Source: an uncultured Planctomycetota bacterium
Lineage (GTDB): Bacteria > Planctomycetota > Phycisphaerae > UBA1845 > Fen-1342
Assembly (NCBI GenBank): GCA_900696535.1
Contig: CAADGM010000016.1
Span: 62,001-126,000, forward strand
Direction: 5' to 3'
Length of the DNA stretch: 64,000 nt
Within the stretch, counting starts at the first letter, position 1; each line of letters starts with the position of its first letter. Below the pieces are notes generated by a model. The model worked only from the letters and a program-made list of their open reading frames with translations, did not search any database and was not told the DNA's origin. The translations under genes and the position numbers were made by a program. This document shows positions 44,626 through 54,195 of this stretch, one piece after another.

Positions 44626-45918
44626 ATGCGGCGCGCGTGGATCATCTCGTCGGGCACGGAACTCGTGCTCGGTCAGTCGCTCGATACCAACAGCGCTTGG
44701 CTGGCCCGCGAGCTGGCCGGACTTGGCATCCGCTCAGAGCGGCACGTCACGCTCCCCGACACTGCCGGCGCGCTGCGCGAGGTTCTCCTCGCCGCGGTCG
44801 AGCAAGCCGACCTCGTGCTGATCACGGGCGGGCTTGGTCCGACTGAGGACGACCTCACGCGCTTCGAATTGGCGGCGGCGCTCGGCGTCGAGCTCGAGCG
44901 CGACGCGGCCAGCATCGAGCAGATGCGCGCCTTCTTCGCCACGCGCGGCCGCCAGCCGACCGAAGCCAACCTCGTCCAGGCGCTCATCCCGCGCGGCGCG
45001 CGGGCGCTGCCCAACTCCTGCGGCACCGCGCCGGGTATCCGCATCGAGCTGCGCGGCGTACCCTGTTTCGCGTTGCCCGGAGTGCCCACCGAGATGCGGG
45101 CCATGTTCGCGGCTTCCGTCGCGCCCGAGATCCGGTCCCTGGCTGAAGGGACCGTGCTCCGCACGCGTACGCTGCACACCTTCGGCATCCCCGAGGCCGA
45201 GTTGGGCAGCCGCATCGCCGACCTGATGCGTCGCGGCAACAACCCGGAAGTCGGCACGACCGCCGAGTTCTCCGTGATCGGCATTCGCATGAACGCGACG
45301 GCCGCATCCGAAGCTGCCGCGCTCGAGATGCTGGACGTGACGGAGCGCGAAATCCGCGCCCGGCTCGGAAGCGCGGTCTACGGGGTGGACGGCCAGACGC
45401 TGGCCGGGGCCACCGGTCGCGGGTTGCTCGCTGCCGGCCGGACACTCGCCGTCGCGGAGTCCTGCACCGGGGGGCTGCTCGGGGCGCTGATCACCGACGA
45501 GCCGGGCAGCAGTGCCTACTTCCTGGGGGGCATTATCAGCTACGCCAACGAGATCAAGAGGGACCTGCTCGGCGTACCGGGGGGCCTGCTCGACCGCCAC
45601 GGCGCCGTCAGCCGACCGGTCGCCGGGGCGATGGCGGAAGGGGCGGCGGTGCTGCTGCGCGCGGATTACGGTCTGGGCATCACGGGAATCGCCGGTCCGA
45701 CGGGTGGAACGCCTGAGAAGCCGGTCGGACTGGTGTACGTCGGCCTGTCGACGCCCGCGACCACGCGCACCTTCGAGCTGCGGCTCGGCAGCGACGCCCC
45801 GCGCGAGGCGATCCGCACCCGGGCCGCCCGGGCGGCCCTGAACGCGCTCCGGCTGGAACTGCTTGAGTCGGCCGGCCCACGCGCCGCAGATGCGCCGTCC
45901 ACCCATGCACCCAAATAG
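44626..45918 (+). CDS. cinA: CinA family nicotinamide-nucleotide amidase
   Basis: A 430-residue protein with both CinA domains: an N-terminal MoaB/MogA-like domain (SSGTELVLGQSLDTNSAWL; LITGGLGPTEDDLT; LPGVPTEMR) and a C-terminal PncC-type amidase (VAESCTGGLLGALITDEPGS; GIAGPTGGTPEKPVGLVYVG). It would recycle NMN to NaMN or hydrolyse ADP-ribose. The ATG at 44626 follows GGAG with a 6-base gap. Single gene between divergent ygfZ and the TPR gene. Confidence 0.94.
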   Translation: MRRAWIISSGTELVLGQSLDTNSAWLARELAGLGIRSERHVTLPDTAGALREVLLAAVEQADLVLITGGLGPTEDDLTRFELAAALGVELERDAASIEQMRAFFATRGRQPTEANLVQALIPRGARALPNSCGTAPGIRIELRGVPCFALPGVPTEMRAMFAASVAPEIRSLAEGTVLRTRTLHTFGIPEAELGSRIADLMRRGNNPEVGTTAEFSVIGIRMNATAASEAAALEMLDVTEREIRARLGSAVYGVDGQTLAGATGRGLLAAGRTLAVAESCTGGLLGALITDEPGSSAYFLGGIISYANEIKRDLLGVPGGLLDRHGAVSRPVAGAMAEGAAVLLRADYGLGITGIAGPTGGTPEKPVGLVYVGLSTPATTRTFELRLGSDAPREAIRTRAARAALNALRLELLESAGPRAADAPSTHAPK

Positions 45919-45957
45919 CCGCCCCGCCGGGCGCTCTTGCGGCCGGCGCGGATGCCC

Positions 45958-45986
45958 TTACCGTAGATGCGTTTATGGCCGATAAT
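45958..45986 (+). promoter_or_regulatory. possible promoter of the TPR gene
   Basis: TTACCG (45958-45963), a 17-base spacer and GATAAT (45981-45986), about 110 bases before the ATG at 46098. Confidence 0.45.
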
Positions 45987-46097
45987 GCCGGGAGTGTGGC
46001 GGCGCGCCGCGCCGGGCGACGGCGGCATGCGCGAACCGCCCGCACCGGCTCGCGTATCGAATCGCAGCCTCGATCTGGTCACGACGGAGTGTGTCGC

Positions 46098-47237
46098 ATG
46101 CGACTTCGGATGCTGATGGCGGGTCTCACGACGGCGGTCCTTTCGGCGTGGGCAGTTGCGCAGCCGGCAGCTCCTGCCGTGCGCGACGCGATGCTCGAGA
46201 CGCGCTCGACGCCCGACCTGGTGGCGGACGCCACGGCGCTGCTGGCCGAGTTCAAGTCGACCCGCTCGGAGTCCCTGCTCGCCGACGCGCGCCGCGTGCT
46301 CGGTGTGCTGCTCACGCGCGACCCGCTGAACACGGACGCGAACCTGCTCTCCGGCGAGCTTGGCCTGGAGGCCAACGACTACGACACGGCCCGCAAGTAC
46401 TTCGCGCAGGTCACACAGATCGAGCCGAACAACTACCGCGCCAACGTCGGACTGGGGCGCATCTGGAATGCGAACCGCTCGTTCCGGCAAGCGGTCCTGT
46501 TCCTCGAGCTGGCCGAGCGCGTCGCCCCGGACGTCAAGCGCGGCTCGGCAGTCAAGCGGTTGCTGGCTTCGTCGTACCTGGGCATGGGCAACGTGACCAA
46601 GGCGCTCGAGAAAATCGAGGAGGCCATCCGGCTCGACCCCGAGAGCCTCGAGTCCCTGCGGGCACGCATGGACATCAACCTCCAGCTCGCCGCGCGCGAC
46701 CCCGCCTTCATCCCCGTCGCCGTCTCGGACTCCAGCGACTACCGCGCCCGTGTCCGCAAGCAGGCCGAGGCGGAGCCCGGCAGTGTCGAGCGTCTCCGCG
46801 AGGTCGAGCAGGCCTACGACGCGGCCATCCTGGCCGTTCGAACGCTGCACAACTCGTACTATGAGCGCGACGCCCAACGCCGTCCGACCAACCGGCTGAT
46901 CCGCGACAAGGAAGCTGAAGCTGCCGCAGCGCTCAATCGCCTGGCGGAACTGGCCGGCGAGGTCGCCGTCATCCGGCTGACGATTGCCAACCACGACATC
47001 ATCCAGTTCGCGGCCGCGAAGGCTGTCGAGCTGGACCCGAAGAACGTCAAGTACCTCGAGAACCTGGCCGCCCTCTACCAGCGCACAAACCAGCGCGAGC
47101 AGGCCATCGAGACGTGCCAGAAGATCCTCGCGCTGCAACCATCCCACGCCGCAGCGCGGCAGTTCCTCGACTCCGTCGGCGTTCCCGTGACGACCGAGCC
47201 CGCCGCGGAGCCGCCGTCGCCCGCACCGGGCGATTGA
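46098..47237 (+). CDS. exported tetratricopeptide repeat protein
   Basis: A 379-residue protein with a signal peptide (about 1-23, ending WAVAQ) and TPR units at about 95-200 (YDTARKYFAQVTQIEPNNYR, SFRQAVLFLELAERVAP, VTKALEKIEEAIRLDPES) and again at about 325-365 (YLENLAALYQRTNQREQAIE). A less regular helical region lies between. It would be a periplasmic scaffold. It is just left of the EPS locus and may belong to it, as TPR proteins accompany exosortase-type EPS genes, but the spacing (about 180 bases to the next open frame) does not prove it. The ATG at 46098 follows GGAG. Confidence 0.8.
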   Translation: MRLRMLMAGLTTAVLSAWAVAQPAAPAVRDAMLETRSTPDLVADATALLAEFKSTRSESLLADARRVLGVLLTRDPLNTDANLLSGELGLEANDYDTARKYFAQVTQIEPNNYRANVGLGRIWNANRSFRQAVLFLELAERVAPDVKRGSAVKRLLASSYLGMGNVTKALEKIEEAIRLDPESLESLRARMDINLQLAARDPAFIPVAVSDSSDYRARVRKQAEAEPGSVERLREVEQAYDAAILAVRTLHNSYYERDAQRRPTNRLIRDKEAEAAAALNRLAELAGEVAVIRLTIANHDIIQFAAAKAVELDPKNVKYLENLAALYQRTNQREQAIETCQKILALQPSHAAARQFLDSVGVPVTTEPAAEPPSPAPGD

Positions 47238-47418
47238 GCCGGTCACCCGCGCCGCGTCCCAGAATCGCACCCCCCGCCCCGCCACCTGGGCCGCTTTGCG
47301 CGCGGCCGCGCGGCGATTCGTATGATCCACTGCGAGTGAGAGACCGGGGCAGGCCGGCGTAGACCGCCGGTCCGCGTCCGATCGTGGCACGCCGCCGGCG
47401 AGCCGCACGGCCGCGCCG

Positions 47419-48873
47419 ATGCCTCGCGCTGGTCAAGCGACGGTGGGCCGCGACGTGGATCCCGACAGCACCACAATGGGTCTTTGTGATCGACGCGGCA
47501 CGCGCGGCCCGGGCAGTACCGCTGCAAACAGACCGCCCTTGATTCACCGCTCGACCCAGCGCTGGCTGGCCGCCGCGGCGCTCCTGCTCGTCGTGTACGG
47601 GACCTTGGGCCCGATCGCGGGCGGACGGGGGCCGTGGTACCAGGCCCCCGCCCAATGGTGTCTCGTACCGCCGGCAACGCCCAGCGACGCCAACGACCGA
47701 CTCACGAACCTCCTCGTTTACATCCCGGTCGGGGCGGCCTTCCGACTGATCGTCCGGCGACGCGGCTGGTCCGGGTGGCCCGACCTCGTCGTGAGCCTCG
47801 GACTCGCCACCGGTCTGAGCTACGCGACCGAACTGCTCCAGCAGGCGCTTCCCGGACGGCAATCGAGCCGTATCGACCTGTATTGGAACGCGGCCGGGGC
47901 GATCATCGGAGCGCTGGCGGTCGTGCCCGCGCAAGGCTGGCTGCGCCGATTCCACGCCACGCTGTTTGAACGCCTTCACCGGCCCGGCGTGGGCTGGCAC
48001 GTGTGCACGTGGGCCGCCATCGCCGCGACGCTCCTGGTCATGACGGCGCCCTGGCAGCTCCACCGCCCGGCGACCCCCGCCGGCTGGGCGACCGCCTGGG
48101 AGTGGGCCGACCCGCTGCGGGCGGCGCGCTTCCTCGCATTCGCGGCGCTCGGGATGCTCCTCTTCGTTCGCCTGGTGGCCGCGGGGCGGGGCCGCGCCGC
48201 GGCGGTGTGCGGCGCTTTCCTGCGGCTGGCCGCGCTGGCGCTGGTGGCCGAGCTGGCGCAGTCCGTACTGAGTGAGCACGTTTCCAGCCTCTCACACGCG
48301 CTCACCGCGATGTGCGGATCGGCAGCAGGTGCCATCGCCGGCACGCTCGTGTTCAGAGCGGCGGCGATGAGCAACACCCCGGATCACCGCGACGGTGCGA
48401 CGACCGTCGGCGCCCCCACGCTCGCCCCCGTTCCGACGGTGCAGCGCCTCGCGGCACTGGGTCTCGTCGGCGTCGTCGCCGCCATCCTGCTCGGCGGTGT
48501 GGTGGCCGAGTTGCTCTACCGCGGCGTGCAGCTCGACCCGCGCTTCTCGTGGACGCCCTTCCGTGCGCACTTCCGCGTTGCGTTCACGACGGCGCTGGCC
48601 GACGCGACGCAGTCCCTGGCCATGTTCGGGACCGTCACGCTGCTCGCCCTGGCCGGCGCGCGCCGCCACGGTCCGCCGCTGGCGTTGATGAGCGTGGGCA
48701 CGACAGCGCTCTTGCTCGAGGTCGGGCGCGCGTTCGTGGCCGGACGCAGCGGAGATGTCACCACGATCATCCTCGCGCTGCTCGCCTGGGCGGCCACGTG
48801 CTACGCCTGGCGCAAGCTTGTGCCGTCCGGCACACTGAGCACGCTGGTCCAGCCCGTCTCGCGGCCAACCTGA
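47419..48873 (+). CDS. VanZ-like polytopic membrane protein of the EPS locus
   Basis: A protein of up to 484 residues with about ten hydrophobic segments. The first half has the VanZ pattern (DRLTNLLVYIPVGAAFRL, GLATGLSYATELLQQ, SSRIDLYWNAAGAIIG), repeated loosely in the second half (ALVAELAQSVL..HVSSLSHALTAMCGSAAG). It looks like an internally duplicated VanZ. The start is uncertain: ATG 47419, ATG 47476 and TTG 47539 are all before the first membrane segment at about residue 46. It heads the plus-strand EPS genes. VanZ proteins occur in exosortase EPS loci, but their role is unknown. Confidence 0.75.
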   Translation: MPRAGQATVGRDVDPDSTTMGLCDRRGTRGPGSTAANRPPLIHRSTQRWLAAAALLLVVYGTLGPIAGGRGPWYQAPAQWCLVPPATPSDANDRLTNLLVYIPVGAAFRLIVRRRGWSGWPDLVVSLGLATGLSYATELLQQALPGRQSSRIDLYWNAAGAIIGALAVVPAQGWLRRFHATLFERLHRPGVGWHVCTWAAIAATLLVMTAPWQLHRPATPAGWATAWEWADPLRAARFLAFAALGMLLFVRLVAAGRGRAAAVCGAFLRLAALALVAELAQSVLSEHVSSLSHALTAMCGSAAGAIAGTLVFRAAAMSNTPDHRDGATTVGAPTLAPVPTVQRLAALGLVGVVAAILLGGVVAELLYRGVQLDPRFSWTPFRAHFRVAFTTALADATQSLAMFGTVTLLALAGARRHGPPLALMSVGTTALLLEVGRAFVAGRSGDVTTIILALLAWAATCYAWRKLVPSGTLSTLVQPVSRPT

Positions 48874-48906
48874 CCGGCGGAAGTTGCGCCCGACCCCGCA
48901 TCTCTG

Positions 48907-48927
48907 GCACCGGTCTTCAGCCGGTGC
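48907..48927 (+). terminator. hairpin after the VanZ-like gene
   Basis: GCACCGG-TCTTCAG-CCGGTGC, a perfect 7-bp stem 34 bases after the stop codon. No T tract follows, so it may be a repeat or attenuator rather than a full terminator. Confidence 0.3.
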
Positions 48928-49071
48928 TCCCGAGCAACAGCGCGTACGCCGCCCTGTCCGCTGCCGCTCGGCATCCTCCGATAAGACAGAAAGAGCCGTG
49001 CTCTGTCGCGCGCCGCCGCTCCGCGGAGAAACCGCGCCGGCAGCGCCGCGTGCCGTGGATGCCCTGCGCCG

Positions 49072-50265
49072 ATGCGGATAGGACTGGACGCACGAACGCT
49101 GATCGCCACCCGCCCCCGCGGAACCGGGAGAAACCTCCTCGACACGTACCGCGTCCTGCCCGCCCTGCGCCCCGACTGGGAGTTCATCCTCTACCACCAG
49201 CGACCGCTCGATGACGCCGGCGACGTCGAGGCGCCACCCTGGAAGCTACCCAACGTGCGCCTTCGGCAGATTGATCTGCCCGGCGACCGCTTCGACGTGT
49301 GGTTTCAGGTTCGTCTGCCGCTGGCGGCCCGGGAGGACGGCGTTCACCTGCTGCACTGTCCGGCCAACGCGGCCCCGCGCTGGCGGCCGGTCCGCTGCGT
49401 GACGACCGTGCACGACCTCGCGCCGCTGACGGTGCCAGGCGAGGCATCCCGCGCCGAGCAAGCCGCCTTTCGTCGCGGGCTGCTCCGAGCGATCAGCGGT
49501 ACGAGCGTGGTCATCACGCCATCGGAGGCGACGCGTGACGAACTCTGCCGGCAGTTCAACGTCACTGGCGAGCGCGTGGCGATCGTACCGTGGGCGCCCG
49601 ACTCCCGGATCACCGCGACCGCGGACACCCCGATCAGCGAGACCGAGCGACAGCGCATCCGCGACACCTTTGGCCTGGACCAGCAGTACTTCTTGAGTTT
49701 CGCGGGCGACGCGCGTCGCAAGAACGCCGAAGGGCTCATCCAAGCGCTGGCGACGCTCGCGGCGGCGGAGCGCGCGGGCGTCCAAGTCGCGTTCGTGGGC
49801 ATCACCCGCCCGGCGCGCCGCGCCGAGCTCGAGCAACTGGCGGCGTCGCTCGGCGTGGCGCCGGCCTGCCGACTGCTCTCGTTCGTACCCTACGAGGACC
49901 TGCCCACGCTCATTCGCGCGTCGGCCGGCGTGCTCATTCCCAGCCTCGCCGAGGGCTTCGGGCTCCCCGTGCTGGACGCCTTCGCCTGCGGCGCGCCCGT
50001 GGTCGCGTCGCGCTGCCCGAGCCTGGCAGAGGTCGCCGACGACGCGGCCGAGTACTGCGACGCGCACGATCCGGCCACCATCGCGAGCGCGATTCAGGCG
50101 CTTCGCGAGCCACGGCGCGCCGCCGAGCTCGTCGCCCGAGGCCGGAAGCGCGTGGCGCACTTCAGTTGGCTCGCCACCGCGCAGGCCATGCTGCGAGCGT
50201 ATGAGCGAGCCCTGGGCATCGCCGATCCGGCAACGCCGACGGCACAGGAGGTCCGGATCGCGTGA
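49072..50265 (+). CDS. GT4 family glycosyltransferase
   Basis: A 397-residue GT-B glycosyltransferase, probably adding a hexose or mannose residue to the EPS repeat unit. The N-terminus MRIGLDARTLIATRPRGTGR is typical of GT4 enzymes. The C-terminal donor site is PSLAEGFGLPVLDAFACGAP, where the second acidic residue of the EX7E motif is Asp rather than Glu. It ends in a GTGA overlap with the next gene, showing translational coupling. Confidence 0.88.
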   Translation: MRIGLDARTLIATRPRGTGRNLLDTYRVLPALRPDWEFILYHQRPLDDAGDVEAPPWKLPNVRLRQIDLPGDRFDVWFQVRLPLAAREDGVHLLHCPANAAPRWRPVRCVTTVHDLAPLTVPGEASRAEQAAFRRGLLRAISGTSVVITPSEATRDELCRQFNVTGERVAIVPWAPDSRITATADTPISETERQRIRDTFGLDQQYFLSFAGDARRKNAEGLIQALATLAAAERAGVQVAFVGITRPARRAELEQLAASLGVAPACRLLSFVPYEDLPTLIRASAGVLIPSLAEGFGLPVLDAFACGAPVVASRCPSLAEVADDAAEYCDAHDPATIASAIQALREPRRAAELVARGRKRVAHFSWLATAQAMLRAYERALGIADPATPTAQEVRIA

Positions 50266-51458
50266 GCCCCGCCTCGAACAACGCAAGCCGCGGCCCCCTT
50301 GGCCTCCGCCTCGATTGCCGCCACTATCGCGGCGATCGCCCCTGCCGGGCGGGCATCCAGGGCGCCTGTCCGAGCGCGTGCACCGCCTTCGAGCCGCTTG
50401 GCGACCGCATTCTTGTCATCAAGCTCGCGGCCCTAGGCGATGTCATCCGCACGGCGGCGATCCTGCCCGGCCTCAAGCGATACTGGCCGCAGAGTCACAT
50501 CACCTGGGTGTCTCGCCCCAGCGGCGTGCGTGTCCTCAGCGGACACCCACTCATTGACCGGCTCCTTCCCTTTGACGCGGAGTCCCTCTGTCACCTCGAG
50601 CTCGAACGCTTCGACCTGTGTCTCAGTCTCGACAAGGAGCCCGCCCCCGCCGCGCTGGCTATGCGCATCGCAGCCCCGGACAAGCGCGGCATCGGACTGG
50701 GGCCCTTCGGTACACCCTTCCCGCTGAACCCCGAGTGTGAACGCTACTTCCTGCTGGGGCTCGACGACCGCGCGAAGTTCCATGAGAACCGCGCGTCGTA
50801 CCCGCAGCTCATCTACGAGGCCCTCGGACTCGAGTACCGCGGCGAGCGCTACCGCCTGCATCCGCCCGGCGACGCTTGCCGGCGGGCAGCGGACGTCTGG
50901 CACAGGCTGGGCGTCGAGCCCGACGACGTCATCGTCGGTCTCAACACGGGGGCCGGCCGCGTCTTCGCCAACAAGAACTGGCCGCCGGAGAAGTACGCGG
51001 CCCTGGCCGCGCGCCTGTTGGCCGAGCCGGGGCTGCGCGTGGCCCTGCTCGGCGGGCCGGACGAGGAGGAGCAGAACAAGCGCATCGCCGCCGCGTGCCC
51101 GGGAGCGCTGCTGACCGGCAGCCACCACGACGAACCGACCTTCGCCGCGCTGGTGCGGCGCTGCCAAGCGCTCGTCACCGGCGACACGATGGCCATGCAC
51201 GTCGCCATCGCGGCCGACGTTCCGTGCGTCGTGCTCTTCGGGCCCACGTGCGAGCAGGAGATTGATTTGTTTGGCCGCGGTGAAAAGGTGCGGACAACGC
51301 TGCCCTGCTCGCCCTGCTATCGCCGCACATGCGACTTCTCGCCGAGCTGCATGGACGACATCTCACTCGCGCGCGTGCTGGCCGCCGTGCGCCGCTGGCT
51401 CCCCACCCGGGTGAAGTCGCAGACCGTAACGCTGCCTGTGCTGGAGAGCGTATCGTGA
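50262..51458 (+). CDS. GT9 (heptosyltransferase-like) glycosyltransferase with Cys-rich head
   Basis: A 398-residue family 9 glycosyltransferase. The GT9 core begins at about residue 48 (RILVIKLAALGDVIRTAAILP) and has NTGAGRVFANKNWPPEKYA and the donor site CQALVTGDTMAMHVAIAADVP...LFGPT. Before it lies a head of about 45 residues with four cysteines (CRHYRGDRPCRAG...GACPSAC), which may bind a metal. More cysteines near the C-terminus (CSPCYRRTCDFSPSC) repeat the theme. Coupled to both neighbours by GTGA overlaps. Confidence 0.88.
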   Translation: MSPASNNASRGPLGLRLDCRHYRGDRPCRAGIQGACPSACTAFEPLGDRILVIKLAALGDVIRTAAILPGLKRYWPQSHITWVSRPSGVRVLSGHPLIDRLLPFDAESLCHLELERFDLCLSLDKEPAPAALAMRIAAPDKRGIGLGPFGTPFPLNPECERYFLLGLDDRAKFHENRASYPQLIYEALGLEYRGERYRLHPPGDACRRAADVWHRLGVEPDDVIVGLNTGAGRVFANKNWPPEKYAALAARLLAEPGLRVALLGGPDEEEQNKRIAAACPGALLTGSHHDEPTFAALVRRCQALVTGDTMAMHVAIAADVPCVVLFGPTCEQEIDLFGRGEKVRTTLPCSPCYRRTCDFSPSCMDDISLARVLAAVRRWLPTRVKSQTVTLPVLESVS

Positions 51459-52750
51459 GCGACGCCGTACGGCTGCTGCGCGTGCTGGTCGTCGCCGGCG
51501 GCGAGCCGTGGCCACTCGATCACGGCGGCCGGCTGCACCTGTACCACGTCCTGCGGCACCTGTGCACGTGCACCGACGTCACGCTCGCCATTCCCGCGCG
51601 CTTTCGGCATGCCGATCGGCTTCCCGATGGCGTGAAGCGCGTCGAGATCCGCGCCGAGAGCGCCAGCCGCTTCGTACCGGACGACGCCATTGGCCGCCCC
51701 ACGTGGATCGAGCAGCGGGCAGCGCGGCACTTCGGGCTGCGTCCCGAGATCGCGACGTACCTCTGCGAATCCACCGCGGACGGAGCGTTCGACGTGGTGA
51801 TGCTCTGCGGGTCGGTGCTCGGCCAGTACGCCCGCTGCTGCCGGTGCCCGGTGGTCTGGAATCCGCAAGATGAACTGGTGCTGGCCACGCTGCGCGAGCG
51901 GCGCGCACAACCCTGGACGCGCTGGCCCGCACTGCTGAGGCGCGCGGCGCTGTACGCCGTCTGTGAGCGAGCCATTCAGCAACGCGTCGCCGCCAGCGTG
52001 TACGTCTCGCCGATCGACGCCGCCTGGGCGCGGCGCTGGTCGCCGGGGGCCAACATTGTCTCGATCCCGAACGGCGTAGACCTCGACTACTTCCGCCCCA
52101 CAGACCGCGAACCCGTGCCCGGCCGAGTCGTCTTCGTCGGTGCACTCGACTTCGCCCCCAACGTCGATGCCGCCTGCTGGCTCGCGGAGCGCGTCTGGCC
52201 AGCCCTGCGCGCCCGCGATGCGCGCCGCACGCTGCACATCGTCGGTCGCGCGCCGCTGCCCCGCGTGCGGGCCCTGGCTCAGCAGCCCGGCGTCGTCGTG
52301 CGGGCCGATGTCCCGGACGTTCGACCCGAGCTGGCGGCGGCGGTGGTGGTGGCGGTCCCCATGCGCACCGGCGGCGGACTCAAGAACAAAATCCTCGAAG
52401 CCGCGGCGATGCGGCGACCCGTGGTCGCCAGCCCGGTCGCGCTGGGCGGCCTGACGGCGCGGCCCGGGCTGGACGTGCTCGTCGCGGAGGGCGCTTACGA
52501 GTGGACCACACAGCTCGAGCGGCTGCTTTCTGATCCACATGACGCGGAGGTGCTCGCGGCTCGCGGTCGCGCCTGGGTGGAGACAGCGCACGACTGGGCC
52601 CGCACGGGCGAGCAGTTCCGTGCGATACTCGCGCTGGCCGCGGGCAGGCCCGCCACCGCGCCGCCTGCACATGAACCGTTGCCATACGAACCGCCCGCCG
52701 CGCCGCCGCCGGCCGCGGTCGTCGAGACCCAGGAGGCCGTATGCCCCTGA
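51455..52750 (+). CDS. EPS-locus GT4 glycosyltransferase (exosortase-associated sugar transferase type)
   Basis: A 431-residue GT4 enzyme. The acceptor half has the short GGEPWPLDHGGRLHLYHVLR; the donor half has IPNGVDLDYFRP, VFVGALDFAPNVDA and PMRTGGGLKNKILEAAAM. The last motif is typical of the PEP-CTERM/exosortase-associated sugar transferases (TIGR03087 type). The GTG start overlaps the previous stop (GTGA), and the next gene overlaps its end by 10 bases. A Pro/Ala-rich tail closes the protein. Confidence 0.87.
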   Translation: MSDAVRLLRVLVVAGGEPWPLDHGGRLHLYHVLRHLCTCTDVTLAIPARFRHADRLPDGVKRVEIRAESASRFVPDDAIGRPTWIEQRAARHFGLRPEIATYLCESTADGAFDVVMLCGSVLGQYARCCRCPVVWNPQDELVLATLRERRAQPWTRWPALLRRAALYAVCERAIQQRVAASVYVSPIDAAWARRWSPGANIVSIPNGVDLDYFRPTDREPVPGRVVFVGALDFAPNVDAACWLAERVWPALRARDARRTLHIVGRAPLPRVRALAQQPGVVVRADVPDVRPELAAAVVVAVPMRTGGGLKNKILEAAAMRRPVVASPVALGGLTARPGLDVLVAEGAYEWTTQLERLLSDPHDAEVLAARGRAWVETAHDWARTGEQFRAILALAAGRPATAPPAHEPLPYEPPAAPPPAAVVETQEAVCP

Positions 52751-54186
52751 CTGCACTGGCCTTCCTGCTCGTGTACGTCGTCGGCGTGGGGACGGCGCTC
52801 TTGTACCCACTCGCGGGCATCGTGGTCTACATCCTGGTCTATCACATCAACCCAGAAACCCAGTGGTGGGGTTCGTCAGTCGCGTTCCTCGGGCCGCGTA
52901 TGTCGCTCATCGTGGCGATCGCCACGCTGATCGGCATGCTGGTCCGCTGGCCGAAGCTCGAGCATGGTGCCCGCCAGTTTGCCGGCCCCTACGTCCTGGG
53001 GCTCCTGCTGCTGGCCGTCGCCGGCGGCAGCCTGCTGTGGGGGCTGGGCATCGGCGAGCGCGGCCTGTACCAGGCGGAGAAGTTCGCCAAGATCCTCATC
53101 TTCGTCTTCATCCTCATCCGGTGCGTACGCACGCCCCTCGAGTATCACGCGGTCGTGGTCGCCTGGCTCGTGGGCGTGCTCTACATCGGCTACCAGGCGC
53201 TGGGTGGCGGCGGCGTCGTCATCCGCGGACGGCTCAACGAGGGCATCGGCGGCCCTGACTTCGCCGAGTCCAGCGACCTCGCCGTGCACCTCGTGGCCAC
53301 GCTGCCGTGGATCGGTGCGCTCTTCTTCATGGCCCGCACGTGGCTTGGCCGAGGCGCCCTGCTCGTGGTTGGCGCCCTCGCGGTCAATACGCTCATCATG
53401 ACGCGCACCCGCAACGCGCTCGTCGGCCTGGCGCTGGTGATGCTCGGGTGCGTGCTGGCCCTCCCACGCGGTTACCGCCTGAGAGGCGTGGCCGCGGTCG
53501 TCGCCGGCTCGCTCATGGCCGTGCAGCTCACGGACCCCGGCTGGTGGAGCCGAATGGCGACCATCGCCGAGTACAAGACCGACCCCGCCTCGCTCGGCCG
53601 GCTGGACTATTGGTGGGCCGCACTGGCCATGGTGCGCGACCATCCCCTCGGAATCGGCATTGGCAACTTCCACTCGGCGGTCCGCGACTACGTCCCGGGT
53701 CTCACCGAGGAGCGTGGCTGCCACAGCACGCCGCTCGCTTGTCTGGCCGAGTTGGGCTACTTCGGACTGGGCGTCTTCGCCTTGGCGGCGGTCGTGGCCC
53801 TGGCGCGACTGGGTCGCGTGCGCCGAGCGGCCCAGGCACTGCCCCAGACTCTGGAACTCAAGTGGTGGCGCGTTCGAACCCGCTTCCACCTGGGCTGGCA
53901 CGCCGTCGCGCTGCGGGCCGGACTGCTCGGGTATCTCGGCTGCGGCCTCTTCACCACGCGCACGTTCAGCGAGAACTACTGGCTCATGATCGGACTGAGC
54001 GTGTGCCTGTGGAACGCGAGCAAGTACATCGCGGCAACATCGGGCGCGGCGGAACTCCGGCCGCGCGCCGCCTCGGAACCCGCCGAGCTGCCGTCCCCCG
54101 CGGGCGGGCCGGCGATCATCGGGGAGCCCTGCGCGGCGGCGGCCAGCTCGCTGCATCAGCGGTTGCAATCACACGCGCACGCGTAG
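52741..54186 (+). CDS. exosortase-A-associated O-antigen ligase/Wzy-like protein
   Basis: A 481-residue protein with ten or more membrane segments. The N-terminus (LLVYVVGVGTALLYPLAGIV, then NPETQWWG and MSLIVAIATLIGML) matches the exosortase-associated putative O-glycosylation ligases (TIGR03097 type). The large periplasmic loop carries the ligase pattern (HPLGIGIGNF and the His in RGCHSTPLACLAELGYFGLG). It would polymerise EPS units or transfer glycan. A Pro/Ala-rich cytoplasmic tail follows. The start overlaps the upstream gene by 10 bases. Confidence 0.88.
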   Translation: MPLTALAFLLVYVVGVGTALLYPLAGIVVYILVYHINPETQWWGSSVAFLGPRMSLIVAIATLIGMLVRWPKLEHGARQFAGPYVLGLLLLAVAGGSLLWGLGIGERGLYQAEKFAKILIFVFILIRCVRTPLEYHAVVVAWLVGVLYIGYQALGGGGVVIRGRLNEGIGGPDFAESSDLAVHLVATLPWIGALFFMARTWLGRGALLVVGALAVNTLIMTRTRNALVGLALVMLGCVLALPRGYRLRGVAAVVAGSLMAVQLTDPGWWSRMATIAEYKTDPASLGRLDYWWAALAMVRDHPLGIGIGNFHSAVRDYVPGLTEERGCHSTPLACLAELGYFGLGVFALAAVVALARLGRVRRAAQALPQTLELKWWRVRTRFHLGWHAVALRAGLLGYLGCGLFTTRTFSENYWLMIGLSVCLWNASKYIAATSGAAELRPRAASEPAELPSPAGGPAIIGEPCAAAASSLHQRLQSHAHA

Positions 54187-54195
54187 CCGGAGCCC

